Below, one piece after another: positions 1 to 10,900 of a stretch of DNA of 64,000 bases. The stretch spans positions 252,514,124-252,578,123 of the forward strand of contig NC_061514.1 of NCBI RefSeq assembly GCF_022539505.1. The letters are read 5' to 3'. The notes below the pieces were generated by a model. The model was not told the origin of the DNA. It searched no databases and saw only the letters and a list, made by a program, of their open reading frames with translations. A program made the position numbers and the translations under genes. Numbering within the stretch: the first letter of the stretch is position 1; every line of letters begins with the position of its first letter. Source of the stretch: Lolium rigidum. Its lineage: Eukaryota; Streptophyta; Magnoliopsida; Poales; Poaceae.

Positions 1-1
1 A

Positions 2-1095
2 GGAATTTTCGTTGGCTATGCTACGGATTCTCACGCCTATAGAGTCTTCAACAAGTCAAATGGGCGGGTTGTAGAATCTTGTGACGTGACATTCGATGAA
101 GATGATAGGTCTTTGGAGGAGCGAAGTGCTTCTTGTGAGAAAGGAGATGCAATTCCCCCGGATGCCATAGGAAGGATGGGTGTTGGCATTCGCCGACCTC
201 AAGAGCTACCTTCTATGAGTACCGGGGAAGGACCAAGTTCCACCCAAGTGGAGCCATCTACACCACAAGGCCAAGCTTCTTCCGTTGATCTTACAAATGC
301 AAGCCAACCTCTACCACAACCTCAAGTTCAACCTCAACATCTACCACAACAATCAAGTACAAGCTCACCTCAACAAGCTCAAGAACAACATCTACCGCAA
401 GTTCAAGAACAACATTCACCACAAGCTCATCTACAACAACAACCGACATCAAGTGACCAAGGCCAAGCTTCAAGTTCTTCTCCGAATGGCTCGGGGATGA
501 TCTTTATGGATAATACCATTCCGAGTACCCCCGAGTCATCCGGATCTCATGATGATGATGCCCACTTCAACAACAATGAAGGTCAAGCCGAGGACCTAAA
601 CCGTGATGAAAGCCAAGAGGACCCACAAGAATCTTCTCCTTTAGCTGTCACTTGCCGTGAAGATCCTATTGCAAGACACTTGCGCCTCAAGTCCCATTCT
701 TTGAGTAATGTCATTGGTGATCTAAAGAGCAAAGTAACCACCCGGAGGCAACTAGCAAACTTTTGTGAGCACCACGCCTTTGTCTCTATGGTGGAACCAC
801 TCAAAGTTAATGAAGCTCTTGAAGATCCCGATTGGTTGAATGCAATGCAAGAGGAACTCAACAACTTCAAGAGGAATGATGTGTGGACTCTCATGAAGCG
901 ACCCGATCATTGCCGCAATGTTATCGACACCAAATAGGTCTTCAAGAACAAGCAAGATGAACATGGCATGGTCATCCGCAACAAAGCAAGATTGGTGGCA
1001 CAAGGCTATTCTCAAGTTGAAGGTGTGGACTTTGGTGAAACCTTTGCACCCGTTGTAAGGCTTGAGTCCATCCGTATCCTTTTGGCCTTTGCCTG
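2..1095 (+). pseudogene. Copia retrotransposon polyprotein fragment (integrase end to reverse transcriptase start)
   Basis: One reading frame runs from base 2 to about 1095, broken only by a TAG at 935-937 where the family has Trp (DTK-W-VFKNK). It opens with the integrase C-terminal block GIFVGYATDSHAYRVF, typical of Ty1/Copia elements. A long Pro/Gln/Ser-rich linker follows (about 210-500), then the start of reverse transcriptase: [36 protein letters not shown] and [17 protein letters not shown]. The RT active site, RNase H and LTRs are missing. The frame stops where a different LTR begins at 1096. This is a truncated, non-functional copy. The SIRE/Maximus lineage is likely from the RT wording, but this is not proven. 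Confidence 0.9.
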
Positions 1096-2042
1096 TGTTG
1101 CGGTCAGAAACCCACGGGCGAGCAACGACGGGCAACACAGTAGAGCCGGGAGGCTCCCAGGATTGCGGCTGACCCTGGTCCCTCGGGCGACGGCCCGCAA
1201 TGCCTTCTGGCACACGCGTCCTGGTGATTACGAGGGCGTGCCACCTGACCTATACCTGGTCAGGAAGGTGATGAATTGCTTCGACTAGTTTCCTGCATGG
1301 CAAACACGTAAACATTAAATACGAGCCCCAATCGGCTCTTAAGTTGTTCCGTGGATCGGCTCAAAGAGCCGATTGCCCCATGGTTCATGTTAGATTTATA
1401 AGGACATGGGGATCATGCTTTATCAATATCAAGCTAAGCTAATCTACGATAGTCTAGGGTTTTCACCATATAATCGGAACATCCTATGCGTAATTGAGCC
1501 TAACAGATACGCAAGGTGATAGAAAACCAGCACTAAAGAGGCCTAAAAACCAACGTGAAGTTGATCCCGGAACAATCCCTCTAGAGCTTAGTAAACCACA
1601 CCTTACGCACTACCGGATCCTTCAACCCGTTTATAAGGCCTAACCATACGGATATCAAACCAATCCTTGAAGAACAAGGAGTGACAAGGTATTAACTTAT
1701 CAATGCCTACGAGTTGTAGACTAGGGTTTAGTTGGAAGTAGAGGGCAAGTAGATCTCGAAGGTTTCAGCCGAAAAGTACTCGACGATTATGAAACTAGGG
1801 TTTGAGAAACAATGATTCCATCCTCTCTTTGTCCCTCGACCCCCCCTTATATAGGAGGTGGTGCCGAGGGATTCGTATTGTACAGGTTATAGAGTCCGGG
1901 TAGGTTTCTAACTCCTCCCGCAAGATTACAAATATTACTTCCTATTACAACTCTAGCTTTCCTTAACAATATCTTGGGCTTCAGAATCTTCTTATTCTTC
2001 GAGTAGTGGGCCTTCAGTAAACCCCGGGTACTATCTTCGGCA
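1096..2042 (-). mobile_element. Lone LTR (about 0.95 kb), minus orientation
   Basis: The segment begins TGTTGCGGTCAG and ends ATCTTCGGCA, so it has TG...CA ends. Read on the minus strand it has a TATA-like CCTATATAAGG (complement of about 1846-1855) followed by a GA-rich leader containing AAACCCTAG, which suits an LTR promoter in that direction. The flanks do not match: Copia RT lies to the left (gcctg) and a Harbinger-type ORF to the right (tgacg). No 5-bp target duplication is seen. It may be a recombinant or truncated LTR rather than a clean solo LTR. Superfamily is undetermined. Confidence 0.6.
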
Positions 2043-2973
2043 TGACGGGTGCCGAGCAGAAGGGGACCGCATTCTGGCGCCGTATCTATGAATACTTTCA
2101 TGAGCATCGCAAATACGGACTGGAGCCATTTGAGAGCGACCGCAGCGACATATCGCTCCAAAAGAGGTGGGGAACAATTCAAATGGAATGCAACAAGTTC
2201 CAGGCGGCGTATGATCACGTGAAGCGGCTCCCCGTTAGCGGCTTGGGCATCAAGGACTTGGTATGATTCTTAACCTCAACATATTCATCCAACGTTTGCA
2301 CATATGTTTATCGTTCTTGTCTCGCTTTGCTCCAGGTGTGGCAAGCTTTGGAATGGTACAAATCGTCCAATGGAGAAAAGACCTTTGCCTTCCCTCATTG
2401 TTGGAAGATACTCCAAGGCACCCCCAAGTTCCAGGAGGGGTACGAGGGGTACATGGCGACCTTGACTGGCAACAAGACCGCCAAAGATCCGACGGTCATT
2501 GACCTTGATGGTGGCCAGCCTTGCGGTAGCTCCGCTTCTCGTGCAAGTCGTCCTCGCGGCCACAAGGCAACCAAAGCTGACTTGAAGCGTGATGCCTCGT
2601 CCATGCTATTGTTTGGCACTTTGAAGGAGCTGCATGCCGATAGAGAGGTGTCCACGGACAAGAGGGATGAGAGAAGGCGCCGGGAGAAAGATGAGGACAT
2701 GAAGAACTACTTCGATGTCCAAAAGAAGAAGCTTGAGATTGAAGAGGTCAAGGCCAAGACCAAAGCTAGAGAAATTGAGCTCAAAGAGCGAGAAATTGAG
2801 CTCACAGCAGATCGGCAAGGGCCCAAGAGGTGGAGTTGAAGGCGAAGGAAGTTGAGCTCAAACGCCAAGCCGAGGACAACCTGATCATGAACGCCGACTT
2901 GACCAACATGAGCGAGGCGAAAAGAGCTTGGTTCGAGAAGAGGCAGAAGGAGATCCTAGAGCGTCCAAATTGA
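2043..2973 (+). pseudogene. PIF/Harbinger-type ORF1 (Myb/SANT-like DNA-binding protein), 5'-truncated and frameshifted
   Basis: Two exons are visible. Exon 1 (to 2260) reads TGAEQKGTAFWRRIYEYFHE and ends GLGIKDL before a GT donor at 2261. Exon 2 starts at 2336 after CTCCAG with VWQALEWYKSSNGEKTFAF. This is the Myb/SANT-like ORF1 protein of grass PIF/Harbinger elements, which in the family helps transposase bind DNA. The C-terminal half is a charged coiled coil with repeated EIELKERE-like units. The frame ends early at 2837-2839, but another frame continues the same repeat (EVELKAKEVELKRQ) to a stop at 2971-2973, so a small indel lies near 2810-2825. The N-terminal part of the Myb domain is missing at the LTR junction. 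Confidence 0.75.
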
Positions 2974-3330
2974 GTTGACAATCTCAATTTGTAATTTTTA
3001 TATTTGTTCGAACTATGGCACATTTTATTTCTTCATCATGCAACATTTTATTTGATATTATTTTATGCTATTTGATATTAATCTATAATTGTTAGATATA
3101 GATACTATTTATAAGTATATGTGGCCAGATGGCCTATTTCCCAAAGAAATACGCCAAATGGCCAAATGAGTGGCCGTTGCGTTGGGCGCAGCGTGCGACC
3201 CAAACGGACACGCGAACGCGGGGCGCTGTTCTGTTGTCCACGCGGACACGCAAACAGCCCAAAACAAACGGTTCAACGCGTCCGTTTGGGTCGGCCGGCT
3301 GGAGATATCCTTACTGGGCTGCTACAACGC
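2974..3330. mobile_element. Probable non-coding tail of the Harbinger-type element
   Basis: AT-rich sequence (2974-3120) is followed by a GC-rich stretch with repeated CGGACACGCGAACG/GTCCGTTTGGGTCG motifs (about 3200-3310). This is the kind of spacer and terminal sequence seen next to ORF1 of grass Harbinger elements. No clear terminal inverted repeat or TAA/TTA duplication could be placed, so the right edge is approximate. Confidence 0.35.
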
Positions 3331-3379
3331 AGGGAGCCCGCCGTCAATGTTAGCGGTGGTGGGTTCGATAAGCACCAAT

Positions 3380-3450
3380 GTGTCTATAATTAATCGACAC
3401 GCGGCCGCTTACCCTCTCCTCAACCTCCCCCTTTCCCTCCCCCCTCGGCG
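3380..3450 (+). promoter_or_regulatory. Core promoter / 5' UTR region of the NOP5NT gene
   Basis: A weak TATA-like CTATAATTA lies at about 3388-3396, followed by a CT-rich leader (CCTCCCCCTTTCCCTCC) directly before the ATG at 3451, as is common in plant genes. The transcription start is not determined. Confidence 0.35.
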
Positions 3451-6097
3451 ATGAGCAGGCGACCTGGCCCCTCTCTTCCTCCTCCGGCGAAGAAGCCGAA
3501 GGGTGAAGGTGAGCCGCCGAAGGGTGAAGGTGACCCACCGAAGGGTGAAGGTGACCCACCGAAGGGTGAAGGTGAGCCACTCGTCAATACTCATCCTCGT
3601 CTCTCAATCTCACCTACTCGGCAGGGATAGCTAATGAGGATGTGAAATGAAACCCTAGATTTGCAGTTTGGTTCCGATCCCACAGATCTGGAAACTCTGC
3701 TCTGGTCCTTCCCCTCCCCCGTCGAGTTGGGTAGGTTAAAGGGCTCCTACTCCTATCTCGGGTAGGCAGGTTTCACGGGCTTTTGGCTGGGGGTGCCGTG
3801 GGTTTGGCGCGAGGTGATCTGTACTATGGCACGGGTTAAGGTGTTTTGGCTGCCGGCGCAGTGTAATAGCTTTCGATGTTCCAGTAAGTGGGCTGGAACA
3901 GTTGAGCGCACTGGCTACTCCATTTGGACAATAGCTAGGGTTCGACATCTTACAGTGGTAGCCGCGAGAGATCTGGATCAGGTGGTGCGAGGCCCGGTCC
4001 ACCAATCCAGTGAGGGATGGTCGAAACTGGTGTTCCCTGTGGAAGGTCCTAGGGCCCTTGAGATCTGTATTCTATACGTTTTTTCTTCGTAATCATGGTT
4101 GCTTAAGTTTGCTCTACTTGCTTGCAGATGATATAATGTCCGTGCTGTTTGAGACACCCTCTGGTTTCGCAATTTTCCATTGCTGTGCCTCACTCATTGA
4201 GGGCAAGGATGTCCTGGAGGTACTATGTTGTTCCTTCATTGGTTACTGATGTGCTTGCTTGCTCTTGTTGTCTGTGCCATCTTACGTAAGTTTCTCTTTC
4301 ATCCTTTGTCTCCTCCAGGGTTTATGGGTCAAATTCACGGATAATTTCGATGCATACCGTGTAAGTGTGTGCCCCTTCTTTCCTTGGATTCCCTTCCTTG
4401 GATTGTTATTAACTTATAAATTATTTGACACCAAACTAATCCAGCAATATTGTCACACTATGATTGCATGTTTATGTTTTTACTCTATTTATGCATTGGG
4501 GAAGGAACATGAATACTCTGTTCATCACTTGTTAAATAATTAAGATGCTAAAAACGATTTTCCACATAAATAATTAGCATAGGTCTCTACGCTAATGCAT
4601 GCGTGCCAGAAACTGCTTTTGCTAAATGGCCATCATGGGCGTAAGGAGATTTCTAACAAATCAGTTCGAACAGGCAGAAACTGGGTTTTGCTATGCACCA
4701 AAACTGAATGTAACTGCTACCTAAGGATGATTTAGACGTCCTATGCTGCTACTACTGAAGAACATCACTGTAGTCTGTTGTAATATATCGCATTACCTTT
4801 CTATATGAACTTTTGATGAACGAGGACTTGAAAAATGGGCACATCTTTACGGTTGAGATATACCTACTGAATAATCACCCCCTTTCCTGATTGAGAACAT
4901 GCTCATCCTTGTTTATTTTTTTATCAGCTTGTTTGGCTAAAGCAATTTAAAACATTCGAGGACAAGTCCAGCGCCATTATGCAAAATGGTGTTAACGAAA
5001 GGCTTAGTAAGATGATCATGAAGTTTCACTTTCCATGGAGCAAACTGGCTGTTGCAAAGCCTGAATATAAAGAAATCGTTGAACTCTATTTGGTGAGTAC
5101 TCCCTCCGGTCTGATTAAATTGACGCGAGAGAGCACATGTAGCTTAGTTAGTACTGACGCCTGCGTCGATTAAACACGTACTGAGGTAGTATAAGCTAGT
5201 GGTTTGCCTATATTTTTTTGACTACTTTGATCACCATTTTTTTGCGTTTGCTTCTTTCAGAATATATCCTGTGTGCATGGTCCAGCTGTGATGGAGCTAA
5301 TGTGGGGCATACAAAATTGCATGCAACTTTTGGTGCCTATGGAAAAGCAAAAGTTGACTGAAGCAGACCGCCTCCCAATCAGTGAAGGACTTCATGCTCT
5401 CTTGAGTCGTTATGGTTGTGTAGTGAAACCAGAGATGGTGAGTTAACTACAGTTGCCATGCCTTTTTCTTTATAGCTCTCTCACTGGTATGATAGCTTCT
5501 GTGCTATCGTTTAGAGTTCTTCACTTCATACCAAAACTTTTTATGTAGCTTCCATAGAAAAATTATCCTTTTCTCCGTTGCTTTAGTGATGAAGTAATCC
5601 TTTGTGTATCCAGGTCAGTGAGGAAATTGTTAATGTGGCTTCTGCATTGTTTTGGTGCGAATCTGTTGAGAAGGAAAATGAAACACCGTTGCGCAGTTTA
5701 GGCTGCCTCATCAATCGCGTGTCTGGCATCAATTGTGACAGCTGGTCCTTCCTGACAATTGCAACAGCTATTCAGGTGATATGGTGCCCTGAAGAAATTG
5801 CTGGGCCTTGTGAGGTAGTTATGCGCTTTACTTTGTGAATGTCTTCCCCAGCTGCATGCTGTACAATTCTTTGTAACTCGCCAGTGACATAAATGTCCGA
5901 ATCATTTCCCTTTTCAGGAGTTTTCAGCAAAAAAGATTTCAAGGTTGTTTGAAGATAGAGATACATATGATGCTTATCTGGATAAGTATGAATGCGTGCG
6001 AACCTCTGTAGTTATGATAAAAGCTCATGATGTTAGGACAAGGAGCGAAAAACGATTGAAGTTCTTGGTCGAGCAGGCCAAAGCATCTGAAGCTTAA
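3451..6097 (+). CDS. NOP56/NOP58 N-terminal-domain (NOP5NT)-only protein, seven exons, about 325 aa
   Basis: Predicted coding exons are 3451-3571, 4128-4219, 4319-4360, 4928-5092, 5261-5437, 5614-5814 and 5918-6097 (TAA). All introns are GT-AG and all phases agree; exon 1 ends in phase 1 and joins AT-GAT-ATA-ATG. Residues 1-40 are a Pro/Lys/Glu/Gly tract with PPKGEGD repeats. MSVLFETPSGFAIF then matches the NOP5NT start of the box C/D snoRNP proteins NOP56/NOP58, and NISCVHGPAVMELMWGI matches their next conserved block. The protein ends without the Nop RNA/15.5K-binding domain or the Lys/Glu tail; real NOP58 is about 500 aa. The C-terminal 120 residues are unfamiliar. No internal stops occur, so it looks functional. 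A nucleolar role is inferred from the N-terminus only. Translation could instead start at the ATG at 4136 (282 aa). Confidence 0.78.
3496..3579 (+). repeat. Tandem 21-bp repeat coding PPKGEGD, also a series of splice donors
   Basis: Four near-identical 21-bp units encode KGEGE-PP / KGEGD-PP. Each contains GAAG|GTGAG or GAAG|GTGAC, giving possible donors after 3508, 3529, 3550 and 3571. All are in the same phase because the spacing is a multiple of three. Confidence 0.85.
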
Positions 6098-6312
6098 CAA
6101 GTGGCTGTAACTGTTGCAGCAGTGAACTAATTTGACTAGTAGAATGCCCGTGCTTCGCCACGGCCCTTTAACATAGTGTCAAATGCATATACGTGTAAAT
6201 AATACATGCAAATATTAAAGTATATAAAATAAATATTTAATACTTAAAATATTTAAAGATCCACTTCGCACAATTCATTTTGTAGAAGAGAAATGACTGA
6301 ATACACTATTTA

Positions 6313-7975
6313 TTAAAGCCATGGTCCGTTGACGCGTCTAAGGTATTGTCTAAGGTATTCTCGCACGATCTCAGGAATGTTGTCTTCAACTTCATTAGCC
6401 AGATACTTGAGTATGTGTATCAAAAACTTTTTCCTTAGCTCGTAACCATCCTGCACAACTGGTATATCATGTTAACATGAAGTTTTCTTCCCACAAAAAA
6501 TATAAGATTGTGAACATAGAGTACTCACGCTGCAAACTGGATGAACAAATCTTTTACCATCCCATGAAAGCATAAAACTAAATACTAAGTATCCAAAACA
6601 ATTTTCTGCAAATAAATGGAACATATCATTATCTTGGTCATTAGAATGACGATAAAATAAGCTGCTTGTAAAGATAACTGAGAAAAATCACCTGTCGGGG
6701 CTTGTTGGTATTGGGATATTGTGAGGATATTTACGTGGCCAGAAATAAATATCGGAATTCCAGCCAGGTTGCGCTATCTCAAGAGCATCATTTAGATGGA
6801 ATGAACACCTTTGTAATTTTAGTTGGTACCTCTCTTATGATAGAGTTTCAGAACATGGGTCTAAAATACATACACGACACTCATGTTTGTCGATGGTGAA
6901 CAAGATGAAGTGGTCAAGAAATGCGTGTGGTAAAAAAATCTGCAAGTGGTGAGCATTAAAACACATAAATCATGTTAATAATGGAAAAGAGACTAACTTA
7001 CCATGTTGCATGATGATATATTATGGTCTATCCCAGGCCAGCTATGAAAAAATGTTGCCAACTCCTTAATATCTGGCTTAACACGCCAAAGTGGATGTTT
7101 TCTACCATGGAGTATCGCCGACTGAAATGAAAAAAAGGTTTAGAACCATAACAGTGACAATAAATATGCGATTATAATAACTTACACAAAATCTCAAGTC
7201 CATGTTGTGCACGGGAGGCTCTATAAAAAATTGTATCTCATCACATGCCACTATGCGCACAGCCATGTTGAAACAATCCTTGTCCATTGGCTGGTCCATC
7301 CCGAGTATGTCCTGAATTTGCTTTAGAGTTAATCCTAGTGGATAAGGTGTGGAGCTTCGCACCCATTCTTTTCGCAAAATAATTGATAAGAATAATGATA
7401 TGATAATAATATGTACCGACGCTTGTTCAATATCTTATGAGGCTTACTTTAAACATGTTGCATCGTCAATGGACATGATGTATTTGCATATCTCGTCAAC
7501 AAACTCATTTGGTTTGGTGGACAAGGTGCAAATAGGAAGCTGGATATTTTCTTTGGCTACATCTCCTTGGTGTTCTTTACCTAGGCTTGGCAATTCCGTA
7601 ATATCAGAGTCGGATCCATTTTCTTGATCTTTAGATTGATTATATATTGGACTCGCCTCTTATTTTGTTTAGTTCCGAATCATGCAATATGGCAATTAAT
7701 TTTCTTCGGAATGCTTTCATATCCTCCTACAAAGTAGTAAGAAACATTGATATTGTAAATTAATAATTTAAGATGCAAGATACTACTAACGGTCTCTAAA
7801 CAAAAATAATACCGAGTGATGCGATCGAAAGCATATCGCCCGTCCAATATTCCATAAAGTTTAACATGAACAACCCGCACGATGCGCTACAAAATTAGCA
7901 AATGTTATAGTAGAATTTCATCTAGACAAATCAACATAAAAATATTAAAACAATCATTAATCTAGAAAGATTTTC
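6313..7975 (-). pseudogene. Ulp1-like (C48) cysteine-protease gene carried in the Helitron, decayed
   Basis: Exon-like blocks with introns read on the minus strand. A leader block (about 7890-7815) is followed by DITELPSLGKEHQGDV to IMSIDDATCLK (about 7640-7450), then GLTLKQIQDILGMDQPMDKD to VHNMDLRFC (about 7375-7186), SAILHGRKHPLWRVKPDIKE (about 7120-7003), DHFILFTIDKHECRVCILDP (about 6930), ENCFGYLVFSFMLSWDG (about 6600) and DGYELRKKFLIHILKYL ending at TAA (6313). The HFILF...D and ILDP blocks resemble the His and Asp regions of Ulp1-type SUMO proteases, and NCFGYLV sits where the Cys box (DCG) is expected. A stop follows PCSETLS near 6835. Family assignment comes from motif order, so it is fairly but not fully certain. 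It may be a captured host gene or an older TE-borne gene. Confidence 0.6.
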
Positions 7976-7984
7976 GGTATATCT

Positions 7985-10900
7985 TCTGCGAGTCGGATGT
8001 TGCATTCCTCGTCTGTCTCCTCGGTGCCATTTCCTACCCTCAATAGGTAATCTGCAAACCACTGGTCGTTATGCGCCCTCATGTTGGTGACAAGCCTTAG
8101 CGGGCGCATTTCCTTCCGCGAGGTACGAACTCCGCAGGGTCGCCTCGACTATCTGACCTCGGCTCCCTTTCCTGACAACCGGAAGCACCTGCCTGAAATC
8201 TCCACCAAACACGACGGTCTTGCCCCCGAAAGGCCGGTCCCGTCGGCCCATGATGTCACGCATGCTCTTGTCCAGTGCCTCAACCGCTTGCCGCTTTGTC
8301 ATTGTGGCCTCATCCCATAGGATGAGCGAAGCCATCCTTAGGAGCTTGGCTGTCCCACATTGTTTGGTGAAGTTGCACGATGACCCTTCTGCATCAATGT
8401 TGAGTGGGATCTTGAATCTCGAGTGGGCGGTCCTACCTCCAGGCATGATGGAAGCAGCGACACCTGACGTCGCTGTGGCCACTGCGATCTTTTTCTCACC
8501 TCGAACTTTAGCAAGCAATGCCCTGTACGAGAAGGTCTTCCCAGTGCCTCCAGGACCATCGACAAAGAATACACCCCCTTGGTCTCGGTCGACTGCGGCC
8601 AATATTTCGTCATATGCCCTCAGCTGCTCGGTGTTCAGTGAGGACGCAAGAGATTTGTCATGTTCATCAACGACGCTAGCCATTTCCTCAATGACCTCCC
8701 TCGCCTCCCCTTCCGTGTTGTCATAATTATCATCAATGTCCGGAAGAGGGAACGACTTTATGTCTTTGCCCATGGACTGCAGCATGCCCCTGATGTCAAG
8801 CAACACCTCCTGCTCCACCGCGGTAGGGCACGTGTGACGTCGCCTGAAGTCATCAGACATATCCTCTAGGTGCCTATCCCATAGAACGCGAATGTCGCTG
8901 GCCTCACAGAATACCAAGATTTTCGCGAATAGCCTCCTGAGCGAGACTGGCATGGCCCATTGGGCTGACTCAGTAAGACACTGGTCGAGGGTGTTGTCGG
9001 CCTCGATGAGACCCCTCCTCTCGGCGGCCTGCCGAAAGTTATCACATAGCACACCGTCAATCGTTTTCAGGTCTTGGAAGGACCGGGAGCCTGTTACGTG
9101 GTTTAGAAGCACCCTTAGAAAGTACCGATCCCCCTCGGCAGGATTGGCTGAAACGATTCGTCCTACTTGGAAAACCCGGTTTTTCCTCTTCTGCCATACC
9201 TTTGTTGATAGCCATCTGAACATTCCTGGAAAGTCCTTGTACAGAATATGTCTTGCATCATCGCGGTCCCGGTTAGTCTTGAAATACTCTGTCAGCATAG
9301 ACTTGTCCGCGCCATCACTGGCAAGAACATTGTTCAGGTCATCTCCTTCTTTGAATGTGACTCTGTGCATGCCCTCCAGATGTAGCGGTAGCTGTAGGAC
9401 CGACGGGTAGTTCTCACAGAGAATGAACCCGAATATCCTCCACATTGCTTCCGGAGGAGTAACCCACCTCGCGTCAACGAATCTCTTGATTTCGTCAATG
9501 TTACCTTGAGCGTCAGGTATGTCAATGTTGAACGAAGTCTGATCGTGGCCCTTGTATATGTATTTGTACAGGTACTTGACAGCCTTTATGCTAGAGCACA
9601 CCTCCACGTTGATGTGGCAGTTGAACATGCGGAGCAGGTAAGGGTTGTAGGGCACTACCCATCTGTTGTCTAGCATCTGACCGCGGACCTTCGCCGAACT
9701 TCCATCTTTTCGTCTCCTGTACAGAGGGTAGGAGTCCTTTCCCTGTACGGTGGTCTGGTTGAACTCCCGAGGGTACCTGCACTTGCACTTCCCTTCTTGC
9801 ATGCACACGTTCTTGGGCTTCAGCACACCGCATGGGCCATGCATCATATGCTTGACGACCATGGCGTAAAGTTCAGGGTACTTATGCTTGTCAGGAAGCT
9901 CGGCGGATATGACACGATCATACTGTTCTGGCACAACAAGCTTATATCTTGAATCCATGATCAACAGAAATGGGCATGTGGCAGGCCCCTCTTTTGGAAC
10001 TCTACCACGTAGACGTACGCCTTCACAACGCCTATGATATGCTCCTTAGTCAGCATATCTTTCATGGTCTCTAGCTTGGCCCCGAAGACTCGGGCCACAA
10101 GATCGGGTCGGTCTCGCGCGGTTTAGCCAGGAAACAACTCATCCCGTATCTCCGGCCGCTAGGATTGCGGGTCATCGTCGGGAAGACGTCGAGCTTGCCG
10201 TACGTCGTCACCAATGCCATGGCATCCATGTGCCTTTTCTTCATGTCTCTGTAGCACCCGTGGAACGTACCGGGGAGAACAGTCCTAATGCCAACAGCGC
10301 TTGCTCGTGTCTCCCCAGCCGTGATGCTATCAACAATGCCTTTATATAAGTCGGCACGTATCTCCGGCTGGTGCTCTTCGAACCAATTTAATCCGCAACC
10401 CTCGATCTTTATGTACATGTCGACCGCCCATTGCCGGAATAGGCGCCCTCCGTGCGCATGGGGTTGAATATCGCAGGACGCGTCTGTAGCCTGTAACAAT
10501 AGTAGTCACTGACGGAGACACAAATATTGCCACTACCCTCTGCCGAAAGATTTCAAAATGAATGTTAGACAACATGAGAATGATTCTTTCTCTAAAAAAC
10601 ACAAGCATCTTAAATAGGCGAACCTTCATTGGCACCACGGTTTGCTCGTGGTAGCTGCGCAGCTTCCCAAGACTCTGCATGTTTGGGAAGATTTGGATGC
10701 CAACCAAGCTCCCCCTTGGGGAAGAAGAGGGGATATGACATTGGGTCGTAGCACCCTGCGTGGCTTGTATGCTCGTACCTCTCATTGTTGTTCCCGTGCA
10801 GGGGTAATGCTGCGTTTGAACCTATTCACCGTGTCGCTCCCCTCGACCCGGATGGCAGCCACCTCGGACGCCATCGGTAGATTGTATCGCCTTTGGTCTA

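Noticed and set aside
285..500. Alternative-frame open frames in the Copia linker
   Set aside because: Shadows of the Pro/Gln-rich linker in the true frame.
3793..4092. 99-aa open frame between NOP5NT exons 1 and 2
   Set aside because: It lies in the first intron, has no homology I recognise, and the splice phases of the flanking exons exclude it.
8081..9410. Plus-strand open frames of 79-172 aa
   Set aside because: Antisense shadows of the Helitron Rep/helicase gene, which has clear motifs on the minus strand.
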